Below are positions 53,370-63,147 of a stretch of DNA of 64,000 bases, in pieces; within the stretch, counting starts at the first letter, position 1; every line of letters begins with the position of its first letter. The notes under the pieces were generated by a model. That model saw only the letters and a program-made list of their open reading frames with translations. It was not told the origin of the DNA and searched no databases. The DNA comes from JAEMQF01 sp963791595. Lineage in GTDB: Bacteria > Pseudomonadota > Gammaproteobacteria > Burkholderiales > Burkholderiaceae_C. The position numbers were made by a program, and so were the translations under genes. Where the stretch lies: the NCBI GenBank assembly GCA_963791595.1, contig CAWBTF010000036.1:124001-188000 (forward strand). Reading direction: 5' to 3'.

Positions 53370-56109
53370 ATGATGCGCCTGCGTTTGCCTGCTGCGTTTC
53401 TGCGGGCGATCGGATCGATCGCGCTGTTGTTGGTGGCGAGCCTGGCCGGTGGCGTAGCGTCGGCGCTCCCGGCGGGGTTCACCAAGGTGACATCGGTCGA
53501 AGGCATCGACGAATACCGCCTGGCCAACGGACTGCAGGTGCTGCTGGTTCCCGACGATTCCAAGCCGACGACGACCGTCAACCTCACCTACCGCGTCGGC
53601 TCGCGCCACGAGAACTACGGCGAGACCGGCATGGCGCATTTGCTCGAGCATCTGTTGTTCAAGGGCAGCACCAAGCACCCGCAGGTCTGGGCCGAGTTCG
53701 AGAAGCGCGGCCTGCGGGCGAACGGCACGACGTGGTTCGATCGCACCAACTACACCGCGAGTTTTTCGAGCAACGACGCGAACCTGCGCTGGTACCTCGG
53801 CTGGCAGGCCGACGCGATGGTGAACAGCTTCATCGCGCGCAAGGATCTCGACACCGAGATGACGGTGGTGCGCAACGAGATGGAGATGGGTGAGAACAGC
53901 CCGGATCGCATCTTGTTCGAGAAGACGCTGGCCGCGATGTACGAGTGGCACAACTACGGCAAGAGCACGATCGGCGCGCGCGCGGATGTGGAGAACGTCG
54001 ACATTCCGAATTTGCGCGCCTTCTATAAACGCTACTACCAACCGGACAAGGCCACGTTGATCGTCGCCGGGCGCTTCCCGGTGGAGAAGACCCTGGACTG
54101 GATCGCACAGTCGTTCGGCCCGATCCAGGCCTCGAAGCAACGCCGGCCTCTGCATTACACGCTGGACCCGGTGCAGGACGGCGAACGCAGCGTCACGCTG
54201 CGCCGCGGCGGGCGGCGTGCCGATGCTGCTGGCGGGTTACCATGTGCCTCCGGCTGCGCACGCCGACTTCGCCGCGGTCGAATTGCTCGCGCTGGTCATG
54301 GGCGAGTCGCCCTCGGGTCGTTTGCACAAGCGCTTGACGGAAAAGCAGCTGGCCGCCGACACGTTCGCCTTCGCCCAGGGCTTGGCCGAACCGGGCTTTG
54401 CGATGTTCGGCGCGCAGCTCGGGCCGGAGCAAGACGTGGAGCCGGCGCGCGCTGCCTTGCTCGCCACGCTGGAAAGCGCGTCGAGCGAAGCGCTGACGAA
54501 CGAAGAATTGCAGCGCGCGAAAGGCAAATGGTTGAAGCGCTGGGAGCAGGCGTTCACGAATCCGGAAGGCGTGGGGCTGGCGCTGTCGGAGTCGATCGCG
54601 GAAGGCGACTGGCGCTTGTTCTTCTTGACGCGCGACCGAGTGCGCGACGCCACGCTGGCCGACTTGCAGCGCGTGGCCGAACAGCGCTTGCTCGCCTCGA
54701 ACCGAACCCTCGGAATCTATCTGCCTACCGACAAACCGCGGCGTGCGCCGGCTCCGGCCAAGATCGACGTGGCGCAGGCGCTGCGCGAGTTCAAACCGCA
54801 GGCGGCCGCGGCCAAGGTCGAATCGTTCGAAGCGACGCCGGCGAACATCGACGCACGCACTCAGCGCTTCGAAATCGACGGCGTGAAGGTCGCGCTGCTG
54901 GCCAAAGGCACGCGCGGCGCTGCCGCGCAGGCGGTGCTGACGCTCTACCTCGGAGACGCGCCCTCGCTGGCGGGGCAGGTGGAGGTCTCCGAGGCGGTGG
55001 CGGCGCTGCTCGACAAGGGCACGGCGACGCTCACGCGCCAGCAGGTGCAAGACCGGCTCGACGCGCTCAAGACCGAGCTGAGCGTGCAGAGCCAGCCGGG
55101 CAGGGTGAGCCTGCACCTGCGCTCGCGCCGCGAGCACCTGGCCGACGCGGTGGCCTTGGCGTGCGAGCTGCTGCGCGCCCCGAGCTTTCCGGCGCAGGCG
55201 CTGGACGAGTGGCGGCGGCAGACCTTTGCGGCTATCGAGCAGCAGCGCAAGGAGCCCGAGAGCGTGGCCGAGAACGAGCTGGCGCGCCTGGGCAACCCGT
55301 ATCCGCGCGGCGACGTGCGTCACGCGCGCAGCTTTGACGAGTGGATGCACGATGTGAACACGGTGGAGATCGAACAGGTCAAGGCCTTCCATCGCCGCTT
55401 TTATGGCGCATCGAATGCCGTGTTCTCGGCGGTCGGCGACATCGATGCACCGGCGCTGCGCCAGGCGCTGTCGGGCGGGCTTGCCACTTGGCGCTCGGGC
55501 GTTGCGTTTCAGCGCATTGAAATGCCGGCGGTGCCGGTCAAGGCGCAACGGCTGGTGCTGGCCACGCCCGACAAGCAGAACGCGACGCTGCTGGCGCGCG
55601 CCACGCTGCCGTTGACCGACAGCGACGCCGATTACCCGGCGCTGACGATGGCCAACTTCCTGCTCGGCGGCGGCGGCAATTCGCGGCTGTGGAAGCGCAT
55701 TCGCGAGCGCGAAGGCTTGTCGTACGACGTGCGCAGCAGCGTGCATTGGAGCCAGTTCGAGCCGAACTCGCCTTGGGTGGCCAGTGCGATCTTCGCGCCG
55801 CAGAACCGAGCCAAGGTGGAGACCGCGTTGCGCGAAGAAATCGAGCGTGCGCTGCGCGACGGCTTCACCGCGCAGGAACTGGCCGAGGGCAAGAGCGGAT
55901 TGCTCAACTTCCGGCGCCTGTCGCGCGCGCAAGACGGGAGCCTGGCCTCGGGCCTGGCGAACAACCTCTATCTCGGGCGCACATTCGCACTGGCAGGCCA
56001 GGTCGACGCGGCGCTGTCGGCGTTGACGCTGGCCCAGGTGAACGCCGCGTTGCGCAAGTACATTCGGCCGGATGAGTTCGTGACGGCGGTGGCGGGGGAC
56101 TTCAAATGA
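53370..56109 (+). CDS. Periplasmic M16 zinc peptidase, two-domain (frameshifted)
   Basis: About 912 residues after one frame change near 54213. A signal peptide (AIGSIALLLVASLAGGVASA) shows export. The first M16 domain has the inverted zinc motif HLLEHLLF (HxxEH) with the distal Glu in the following helix; the second half (from about residue 480) has a related, metal-free domain with YALTMANFLLGG-like blocks (read as YPALTMANFLLGGGGNSRL). Pitrilysin-type enzymes degrade peptides in the periplasm. It starts directly after the ppa stop (ATG at 53370), so it may be read from the ppa promoter. Confidence 0.92.
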
Positions 56110-56151
56110 CGCACCGGCTGGTGCCTGCGCCCTCGCCAGTTGCGCGCAGGG

Positions 56152-57337
56152 CTACGGCTGTGTCGCAATGCGCTTGAAGGGTTTGCGCGTCTCTAGCTCT
56201 TCGAGGTAGTTCGCGACACCTTCGCCTTCACGTGCCAGGAAGTCGGCCACCGCTGACGCGAACTGCGGGTGCGCGAGCCAGTGCGCCGACCAGGTCTGCA
56301 CCGGCAACAGGCCGCGCGCCATCTTGTGCTCGCCTTGTGCGCCGCCCTCGAAACGTCGGTAGCCGTTGGCGATGCACCATGCGAGCGGCTGGTAGTAGCA
56401 GGCATCGAAATGCAGGCAGTCGACCGTTTCGGTCGCGCCCCAGTAGCGGCCGTAGGCGATCCGCTGCGCGGGGTCGAGCGCGATCAGCGACGCGGCAATG
56501 CGCTCCCCGCCGCGCGACGCGATGAAGAGCAGCCAATGCGGCGCCATCTCGTGCGCCATGCGCGCAAAGAAATTGCGCGTCAAATACGGCGTGGAGCGGT
56601 GTTCGCGGTAGGTTTTCGTGTAGCAGCGGTAGAAGAAGTCCCAGTCCGCGTCGCCGATCTGCGTGCCTTGCAGCGCGGTGAAGCTGACAGCGGCGCCGCG
56701 CACCCGGCGGCGTTCTTGTTGGATCTTCTTGCGCTTGTCGCGTTGCAGACTGGCGAGGAACTGCTCGAAGTCAGCGTAACGCTCGGGTGCGCGGTTCTCC
56801 CAATGGAATTGCACGCTACTGCGCATCATCCAGCCGGCTTCGCGCGCCGCGAGTTTGGTCGGCGTCATCGAGGAACAAGACATGCACTGACGAGAGCCGG
56901 CTCTGGCTCGCGATGGCCTGCACGGCGCGCAGCAGCGCGACGCGGGCTTTGGCATCGCGCGCGAGCAGGCGCGCACCCGGCACCGGCGTGAACGGCACGG
57001 CGCAGAGCAGCTTCGGGTAGTAGGCGAGTCCGTGGCGCTGGTAGGCGTCGGCCCAGGCCCAGTCGAACACGTATTCGCCGTAGGAATGGTCTTTCAGGTA
57101 GAGCGCGCAGGCGGCGACGATCTGGTCGCTCTCGAGCAGGGCCACAAACTGCGCCTGCCAACCGGTTTGCGCGCAGGCGCTGCCGCTGGCGTGCAAGGCG
57201 CGCAGGTATTCGAGGCGCATGAACGGCGTGGCTTCGGGCTGCAATTCGAGCAATGCGTTCCACTGCGCTGCATCGACGTCATCGGGGTCGGAGAAGGTCC
57301 GAATGACATAATCATTTGCTCGATCCGCACGCGCCAT
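56152..57337 (-). CDS. GNAT/FemAB-like acyltransferase, DUF482 (frameshifted)
   Basis: About 394 residues across one break near 56860. Blocks ATPFMRLEYLRALHASGSAC, FVALLESDQIVAACALYLKD, SYGEYVFDWAWADAYQRHG and the second half GDADWDFFYRCYTKTYREH, ARMAHEMAPHWLLFIASRGG, CLHFDACYYQPLAWCI and EGGAQGEHKMARGLLP match the COG3146/DUF482 family of tandem GNAT folds, sometimes called peptidoglycan biosynthesis proteins. Substrate unknown. The start codon is directly abutted to that of nadE (CAT next to ATG), leaving no intergenic space. Confidence 0.88.
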
Positions 57338-59011
57338 ATGTCAGCAAAACCCTCGGTCAAAGTGGCGCTCGCGCAAATCAATGCGACGGTGGGAGACCTC
57401 GCCGGCAACGTGCGCCGGATCGTCGAGGCCGCGCGAAGCGCCTACGCCCAAGGCGCGCGGCTCGTGCTGACCCCGGAGCTGGGCATCTGCGGCTACCCGC
57501 CGGAGGACTTGTTGTTCCGACCGGCGTTCATGGAAGCGTGCGCCGCGGCGGTGCAAGACTGCGCGCGCGCCTTGGCCGAATTGCCGAATCTGTTTGTCGT
57601 GGTCGGGCATCCGCATCAACTGGGTGAACTGGCCGATCTTAGGTCCAAGTCGTGGGCGGTTCCGCGGCGTTGCAACGCGGCCTCGGTGCTGAGCGGCGGG
57701 CGCATCATTGCCACGTATTGCAAGCGCGAGCTGCCGAACTACCAGGTCTTCGACGAGCGCCGCTACTTCGCGAGCGGGCGCGACGCGGGGATGGGGCCGG
57801 TGGTGTTCGAGGTGGACGGTCTGCGCTTCGGCCTGAACATCTGCGAAGACGCCTGGTTCGACGAGCCGGCGCTGGCCGCGAAACGTGCCGGCGCCGATGT
57901 GCTGTGCGTGCTGAACGCATCGCCCTTCCACCTGGGCAAGGCGGAAGAGCGCGAGCAGCGCATGGCGCAGCGCGCGAAGGCGCATGCGATGCCGCTGCTG
58001 TATTCGCACCTGGTGGGCGGGCAAGACGAAGTCGTCTTCGACGGCGCTTCGTTCGCCCTTGATGCGCGCGGCGACATCGCGGCGCGTGCGCCGATGTTCG
58101 AAGAAGCGTTGACACTGCTCGACGTCACCGCCGATACGGCCACCGGTGCCGTCGCGCCGTTGCCCAGTCTTGAAGCGCAGGCTTGGGCCGCGTTGGTGAC
58201 GGGCGTGCGCGACTACGTGGGCAAGAACGGCTTTCCCGGCGTCATCATCGGCTTGAGCGGCGGCATCGATTCCGCGCTCGTGCTCGCGGTCGCGGTGGAC
58301 GCCCTCGGCGCCGACCGCGTGCGCGCCGTGATGATGCCCTCGCCCTACACGGCCGACATCTCGTGGATCGACGCGCGCGACATGGCGCGGCGCCTGAACG
58401 TGCGCTACGACGAAATCTCGATCGTGCCGATGATCGATGCGTTTCGCGCGAGCCTGGCCCGTGAGTTTGCCGGTCTCGCCGAAGACGCCACCGAAGAGAA
58501 CATCCAGGCGCGGATTCGCGGCACGCTGCTGATGGCCTTGTCGAACAAGTTCGGCACGATCGTTCTGACCACCGGCAACAAGAGCGAAATGGCCACCGGC
58601 TACTGCACGCTGTACGGCGACATGGCGGGAGGCTTTGCCGTGATCAAGGACGTGGCGAAGACGCTCGTCTACCGGCTCGCGGCCTGGCGCAATTCGCAAG
58701 GGGCGGAGGTGATTCCGCAGCGCATCATCACGCGCGCGCCGTCGGCCGAACTGCGCGCGAACCAGACCGACCAGGACAGCCTGCCCGCCTACGAGGTGCT
58801 GGACGCGATTCTGCAGCGCTACATGGAGGAGGACCAGAGCATCGCGCAGATCGTGGCCGCCGGGTTTGCGCAGGCCGACGTGGAACGCGTCACGCGCCTC
58901 ATCAAGGTCAACGAGTACAAGCGGCGCCAGGCGCCGGTGGGCATCCGCATCACGCACCGCGCGTTCGGGCGCGATTGGCGCTATCCGATCACGTCGAAAT
59001 TCCGCGCGTAA
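57338..59011 (+). CDS. nadE: Glutamine-dependent NAD+ synthetase
   Basis: 557 residues. The N-terminal glutaminase (CN hydrolase) domain shows the triad regions LTPELGICGYPPEDL, YCKRELPNYQVF and NICEDAWF. The C-terminal synthetase has the PP-loop GLSGGIDSALVLAVAVDALG and LTTGNKSEMATGYCTLYGD. It makes NAD+ from deamido-NAD+ with ammonia from glutamine. ATG 57338 is adjacent to the opposite gene start; a longer upstream frame is just its antisense. glnB follows after 33 bp, a common pair. Confidence 0.96.
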   Translation: MSAKPSVKVALAQINATVGDLAGNVRRIVEAARSAYAQGARLVLTPELGICGYPPEDLLFRPAFMEACAAAVQDCARALAELPNLFVVVGHPHQLGELADLRSKSWAVPRRCNAASVLSGGRIIATYCKRELPNYQVFDERRYFASGRDAGMGPVVFEVDGLRFGLNICEDAWFDEPALAAKRAGADVLCVLNASPFHLGKAEEREQRMAQRAKAHAMPLLYSHLVGGQDEVVFDGASFALDARGDIAARAPMFEEALTLLDVTADTATGAVAPLPSLEAQAWAALVTGVRDYVGKNGFPGVIIGLSGGIDSALVLAVAVDALGADRVRAVMMPSPYTADISWIDARDMARRLNVRYDEISIVPMIDAFRASLAREFAGLAEDATEENIQARIRGTLLMALSNKFGTIVLTTGNKSEMATGYCTLYGDMAGGFAVIKDVAKTLVYRLAAWRNSQGAEVIPQRIITRAPSAELRANQTDQDSLPAYEVLDAILQRYMEEDQSIAQIVAAGFAQADVERVTRLIKVNEYKRRQAPVGIRITHRAFGRDWRYPITSKFRA

Positions 59012-59044
59012 ACTAGGCGCCATCCAGCACCCGCGAGCCGACCC

Positions 59045-59383
59045 ATGAAACAGATCACCGCGATCGTCAAGCCGTTCAAACTGGAAGAGGTGCGCGAGGC
59101 GCTGGCCGAAGTGGGCGTGACCGGATTGACGGTCACGGAAGTCAAGGGCTTCGGCCGCCAGAAGGGCCACACCGAGCTCTATCGAGGTGCCGAGTACGTG
59201 GTCGACTTCCTGCCCAAGGTGAAGGTGGAAGTCGTGGTGAAAGACGGCGACGTGGAGCGCTGCATCGAAGCGATCGTCAAGGCGGCGAAGACCGGCAAGA
59301 TCGGCGACGGCAAGATTTTCGTTTCGGCGGTCGAGCAGGTGGTTCGCATCCGCACCGGCGAGACCGACGAAGACGCGGTCTGA
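59045..59383 (+). CDS. glnB: PII nitrogen regulatory protein
   Basis: 112 residues, the canonical size. Trimeric PII senses glutamine and 2-oxoglutarate and controls glutamine synthetase and NtrB. The uridylylation site is Tyr51 in YRGAEYVVDF; ATP and 2-oxoglutarate regions include KAAKTGKIGDGKIFV and VVRIRTGE. It follows nadE by 33 bp, which is common in Burkholderiales. Confidence 0.97.
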   Translation: MKQITAIVKPFKLEEVREALAEVGVTGLTVTEVKGFGRQKGHTELYRGAEYVVDFLPKVKVEVVVKDGDVERCIEAIVKAAKTGKIGDGKIFVSAVEQVVRIRTGETDEDAV

Positions 59384-59449
59384 ATCTGGCTGGACGCCCG
59401 GTTCGTGGCGGGTGCGGCGAGTGTGCCCGCCGGCGAGTCCGGCCGGTTC

Positions 59450-60052
59450 CTAAATGTTGCGATAGTCGTCGGGCGCGGTGGCCAGCGGCATGCGCGCGGC
59501 AAGGGTGTCGAGCATCTTCACCGCATCGCTTTCGACTTCGAGCAGGTGGCGCTGCACTGGCGTGACGAAGCCGTGCGCTTCAGCGCCGCGCATCATCGAC
59601 GCGAAAGCGTCGTAGTAGCCGGCGACGTTGAGCAGGCCGAGCGGTTTGTCGTGGTAGCCCAACTGGCGCCACGACCAGACTTCGAACAGTTCCTCGAAGG
59701 TGCCGATGCCTCCCGGCAGTGCCAGGAAAGCGTCGCAGCGCTGCGCCATCATCAGTTTGCGCTCGTGCATCGTCTGCACCACGTGCAATTGCGCGAGGCC
59801 GGTATGGCCGACTTCGCGCTCCATCAGGCTTTGCGGAATCACGCCGGTCACGTGGGCACCGGCGGCGATGGCGGCATCGGCCACCGCGCCCATCAGCCCG
59901 GATCGGCCGCCGCCGTACACCAGGTTCCAGCCGCGCCGCCCGATCTGCGTGCCGACTTCCCGCGCTGCCTGGGTGAACGCCGGCAGCGTGCCAGGCCGCG
60001 AGCCGCAGTAGATGCACAGCGTCGGGCCTGACGCGGGAGTGCGATCAGCCAT
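59450..60052 (-). CDS. LOG-family nucleotide phosphoribohydrolase (TIGR00730)
   Basis: 200 residues. Lysine-decarboxylase-like Rossmann protein: ICIYCGSRPG-type start (read as LCIYCGSRPGTLPAF), WNLVYGGGRSGLMGAVADAA, MHERKLMMAQ and the active motif LPGGIGTFEELFE. Family members release ribose phosphate from AMP-type cytokinin nucleotides or other nucleotides. Its start overlaps the end of dgkA by 8 bp, so the two are co-translated. Confidence 0.93.
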   Translation of the reverse strand: MADRTPASGPTLCIYCGSRPGTLPAFTQAAREVGTQIGRRGWNLVYGGGRSGLMGAVADAAIAAGAHVTGVIPQSLMEREVGHTGLAQLHVVQTMHERKLMMAQRCDAFLALPGGIGTFEELFEVWSWRQLGYHDKPLGLLNVAGYYDAFASMMRGAEAHGFVTPVQRHLLEVESDAVKMLDTLAARMPLATAPDDYRNI

Positions 60053-60425
60053 GGAAGCGAGTCCAGATCGCGCCGCCCCAGACGCCTGCGCACAGCAGCA
60101 GCGACAGCAAGACCGCGGCGCTGCCGTAGTCCTTCGCGCGCTTGGACAGGTCGTGAAGCTCGAACGAGACGCGGTCGATCGCGGCCTCGACGGCGGAGTT
60201 GAGAAGTTCGACGATCAGCACCAGCATCACCGAGCCGAGCAGCAAGCTCGTCTCGACCCAACCGCGCCCGAGCCAGAACGATGCCGGCACCAGCACCGCC
60301 GCCATCCAGAACTCTTGCCGAAACGCGCTTTCACTGCGGTAGGCGGCGCTCAAACCGGCGGCGGAATAACCGGCGGCATGCATGATGCGCGACAAGCCGG
60401 TGCGTCCCTTGTGGGGGTTGTTCAT
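60045..60425 (-). CDS. dgkA: Diacylglycerol kinase
   Basis: 126 residues with three membrane helices (EFWMAAVLVPASFWLG, TSLLLGSVMLVLIVELLNS and VLLSLLLCAGVWGGAIW). The signature ELLNSAVEAAIDRV holds the active Glu. It phosphorylates diacylglycerol from membrane-derived oligosaccharide metabolism. ATG 60425 starts MNNPHKGRTGL, as usual. It overlaps the LOG gene. Confidence 0.95.
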   Translation of the reverse strand: MNNPHKGRTGLSRIMHAAGYSAAGLSAAYRSESAFRQEFWMAAVLVPASFWLGRGWVETSLLLGSVMLVLIVELLNSAVEAAIDRVSFELHDLSKRAKDYGSAAVLLSLLLCAGVWGGAIWTRFHG

Positions 60426-60469
60426 ATGGCTGCGGATTGTGCCCCGGGAGTCGGCCCAGACGCCCGACC

Positions 60470-60997
60470 TCAGCCCGATGCTTGCGCGACGGCGCTGACC
60501 AAGCGCGTGTTGCACAGCGCGTCGTGCAAGAACTGGCGATCCGGGTGGGCGAAGCTGAGGGCCGCGTAGCCCAAGACGCCGAGCACGAGACCCAACAAAG
60601 GCACCCACAGCTGGGCCGAACCGATGAGCCAGGCGACCAGCAGCGCCGGCAAGAACCACAGCCAAGACAGGCAATAGCGCGCCAACGCCCGTCGCGGCGA
60701 AACGGGCGCACCGTCGCGACCGAGCAGCCGAATGCGCCAAGTCTTCATCGCCAGGGTCTGGCCCCCGTGCGTCCAGAACCAGACGAAGTAGATGGCGAGC
60801 ACAACAAAGAGATAGAACTGGAGCAGGCTGCGGCCTGTCAGGGCGTGGCGTTGCTGCGAAAGGCTGGAGAACAGGTAGGCAGCGATCGTCACCACCGCGA
60901 ACAGCAGCACGCCTTCGTAGACGAAACACGCCATGCGGCGCCGCAGGCTGGGCGTGCGCAAGTCGGCTGCGTCCTGCGACGGCGCCAAGCGACTCAC
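60470..60997 (-). CDS. RDD-family membrane protein
   Basis: 175 residues. RDD proteins have three membrane segments and an Arg-Asp-Asp-type cytoplasmic patch: RRRMACFVYEGVLLFAVVTI, then YFVWFWTHGGQTLAMKTWRI, then ARYCLSWLWFLPALLVAWLIG. No defined activity. GTG 60997 overlaps the DUF3106 stop (GTGA). Last gene of the conserved sigma-DUF3619-DUF3106-RDD operon. Confidence 0.9.
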   Translation of the reverse strand: MSRLAPSQDAADLRTPSLRRRMACFVYEGVLLFAVVTIAAYLFSSLSQQRHALTGRSLLQFYLFVVLAIYFVWFWTHGGQTLAMKTWRIRLLGRDGAPVSPRRALARYCLSWLWFLPALLVAWLIGSAQLWVPLLGLVLGVLGYAALSFAHPDRQFLHDALCNTRLVSAVAQASG

Positions 60998-61857
60998 TGA
61001 TTCCGGGCGGGTTCGGAAGCGGCCGCAGAGCGAGCCGCAGCGCCCTGTGGGCCGCGTGTGGGCAGCAGGGTGCTCTTGTCGACAAAGCCTGGGCTTGCGG
61101 CGATCTTGGGCAATCCAGGTTGCTGGTGTGCAGGTGGCGACGCTTTCTTGGCGATGCTCGTCGTGGTGGCGCCAGGTTGGACCTGGACGGCAGCCGAAGT
61201 GATGGGCGTGGGCCGCGCCGAAAGCGCGGGATTGGGAACGATGTTGGACTTGGCCAGCGCCGGCACCGGCTTTCCATCTGTGCGTTCGGCCGCGGTGCGC
61301 CGCGGGCCGTTGCCGGCGTTGACCGGTGCGGTCGCGGCGGCCTGCTCCGAAAGCTTGCGCTTCTGCTCGGGCGGCAGCGCTTGGTACGCCTCCCATTGCG
61401 CGGGCCGGTCCTGCGGCGCGACGCGCTTGGCCGCCTGAAACTGCTGGCGCGCCACGCCGCGCTCCTTCGGACTGAGCTTCGCCCAGTCGGCCATGCGCTC
61501 CTGCACGCGTGCCTGTTCCGCTGGCGCCATGGCCGGGTACTTGGCGGCAATCGCGAGCCACTTCTGCTTGCGCTCGGCGTCGATGGAGGGCCACTCGCGC
61601 TCCAGCGGTTTCAGGATCTCGGCCTGTGTGCGGCTGAGGTCCTGCCAACGGGGTTTGGCTTCGTCGGCGGGTCTGGTGCTGGGCTTGGCCGCGGGGGTGG
61701 TGACGGCCCGAGCTGGCGCCGGGGTCTGCCCCTGCGCATTCGTCTGCGCCTGAGCGGCCGAGGTGAACTCGGTTGCGAACAGCAAAGCGACGGCAATCAA
61801 GGCGCTGCCGATGCCCAAGCCGAATTCAGTCCGAATGAAAGTCAAGGTCCTCGTCAC
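60994..61857 (-). CDS. Exported DUF3106 protein
   Basis: 287 residues. A signal-like hydrophobic start (IGSALIAVALLFATEFTSAA) is followed by DUF3106 blocks: WQDLSRTQAEILKPLEREW, RKQKWLAIAAKYPAMAPAEQ and MADWAKLSPKERGVARQQF. The C-terminal half is Ala/Pro-rich and poorly conserved. GTG 61857 is preferred to a TTG at 61872 because GAGG lies 8 bp before it. Function unknown; probably an envelope partner of the adjacent sigma factor. Confidence 0.87.
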   Translation of the reverse strand: MTRTLTFIRTEFGLGIGSALIAVALLFATEFTSAAQAQTNAQGQTPAPARAVTTPAAKPSTRPADEAKPRWQDLSRTQAEILKPLEREWPSIDAERKQKWLAIAAKYPAMAPAEQARVQERMADWAKLSPKERGVARQQFQAAKRVAPQDRPAQWEAYQALPPEQKRKLSEQAAATAPVNAGNGPRRTAAERTDGKPVPALAKSNIVPNPALSARPTPITSAAVQVQPGATTTSIAKKASPPAHQQPGLPKIAASPGFVDKSTLLPTRGPQGAAARSAAASEPARNQ

Positions 61858-61868
61858 ACTCGCAAGCC

Positions 61869-62312
61869 TCAATCCTTTGGCAGTTTCAGGTACTCCACGA
61901 ATCCGGCGTCACTGTAGGCCTTGGGAGGCAGGTCGTCGGCCAGCAAGTCCGCGTCAATTTCCGCGGCAATCGAGATTTGTGCCTCGGTTTGTGCGTGTTG
62001 GATGAGCGCAAGCCCGGCGATCAAGGCGATCAGCGGCAACAGTGAGGCGACTTTCACGCCCCAGGCGCCGAACCAGCCGCCCAACACCAGGGAGCCCGAG
62101 TTCGTGGCGCCCAGGGTGGGTACCGCGGCGTTGGCTGCGCGCACGGCGCGCGCGCGCTGCAGGGCGGATTCGCGCGAAAACCGCAGGCGCTCGGTGACTT
62201 CTGGAGCCAGGGCCTGTGCGCCTTGGTTCAGCCGGGCAACCACGCGCTCGGCAAACTGCGCCTGGGCCGACGCCAGCGCGGAAAACAGTTCGACGGAGTT
62301 CGTGCTCGTCAT
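61869..62312 (-). CDS. DUF3619 family membrane protein, putative anti-sigma partner
   Basis: 147 residues. An N-terminal cytoplasmic helix bundle (FAERVVARLNQGAQAL), one membrane segment (VASLLPLIALIAGLALIQ) and an acidic C-terminus (AAEIDADLLADDLPP). It matches DUF3619, always found after this type of sigma factor in Burkholderiales; the topology suggests an anti-sigma factor (inference). It lies 10 bp downstream of the sigma gene and 11 bp before the DUF3106 start. Confidence 0.88.
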   Translation of the reverse strand: MTSTNSVELFSALASAQAQFAERVVARLNQGAQALAPEVTERLRFSRESALQRARAVRAANAAVPTLGATNSGSLVLGGWFGAWGVKVASLLPLIALIAGLALIQHAQTEAQISIAAEIDADLLADDLPPKAYSDAGFVEYLKLPKD

Positions 62313-62322
62313 GTTCGTGCTC

Positions 62323-62898
62323 TCACAGTGTGATTCCCTTTGCCTTCAGCGCCTTGGCCAATGCGTGCACTGCCCGGGAACAGTGCGTCTTCACACTGCC
62401 CTGCGAGCATCCCATGGCCACGGCGGTCTCGGCAACATCGAGTTCTTCCCAGTAACGCAACAAGAAGGCCTCACGTTGACGCTGTGGCAGCTCGGCCACC
62501 TCGGCGTCGATGGATTTCAGAATTTGTGCGCGCGACAGCGAGTCTGCGGCGCTTTCCGCTTCGGCACGACCATCGGGCTTGAGCGCTTCGAGCGACTCGA
62601 GGATGTCGAAATCTTCGCCGTCGTCGCCAGCGCCGGTGAAATCGGAAAAGTTCCTGAATACCGCGTTGCGCACCTTCTGGCGCCGAAACCAGTCCATCGT
62701 CGCGTTGGACAGGATGCGCTGGAACAGCAGCGGCAACTCCGCAGCCGGGCGGTCGGCGTAGCTCTCCGAGAGCCGAATCATCGTGTCCTGCACGATGTCG
62801 AGCGCCGCGTCGTCGTCGCGAACGGCGTAGACGGCACGCTTGAAGGCGCGCTTCTCGACGCTCTTGAGGAAGTCGGATAGTTCTTTGTCGGATGCCAA
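62323..62898 (-). CDS. ECF-like RNA polymerase sigma factor next to ilv
   Basis: 191 residues from TTG 62898; the N-terminus ASDKELSDFLKSVEKRAFKR fits the family. Region 2: DIVQDTMIRLSESYADRP and LFQRILSNATMDWFRRQK; region 4: LPQRQREAFLLRYWEELDVA with GCSQGSVKTHCSRAVHAL. A long acidic spacer joins the regions. This gene with DUF3619, DUF3106 and RDD lies divergent from the acetolactate synthase gene in many Burkholderiales. Its regulon is unknown. Confidence 0.92.
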   Translation of the reverse strand: MASDKELSDFLKSVEKRAFKRAVYAVRDDDAALDIVQDTMIRLSESYADRPAAELPLLFQRILSNATMDWFRRQKVRNAVFRNFSDFTGAGDDGEDFDILESLEALKPDGRAEAESAADSLSRAQILKSIDAEVAELPQRQREAFLLRYWEELDVAETAVAMGCSQGSVKTHCSRAVHALAKALKAKGITL

Positions 62899-63147
62899 CG
62901 GCGGCGCGCCTCGGGCCTCGGCCCAGAAAACGGGCGCGATTATCTCATCGCGATTCGATGCTGGTTTTCAGCAGTGTCCGCGCCGATGAAGCGATGACAT
63001 AATGCTGCTTCGCACAATTCACGCCCGGCGCAGCCACCCCGATCCCGAGGGGCTTGGCGGTCGGGCCAACAGGCACCACACCCGCCTCACGAGGGCAGGG
63101 AGAGGTGCACCGATGGTTTTTCGTCAGAGAAATTCGCAGAGGTTCAA

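Noticed and set aside
62899..63147. A possible leader peptide or attenuator before the acetolactate synthase gene.
   Set aside because: The short frame from 63002 is not enriched in Leu, Ile or Val and no terminator/antiterminator pair was evident.
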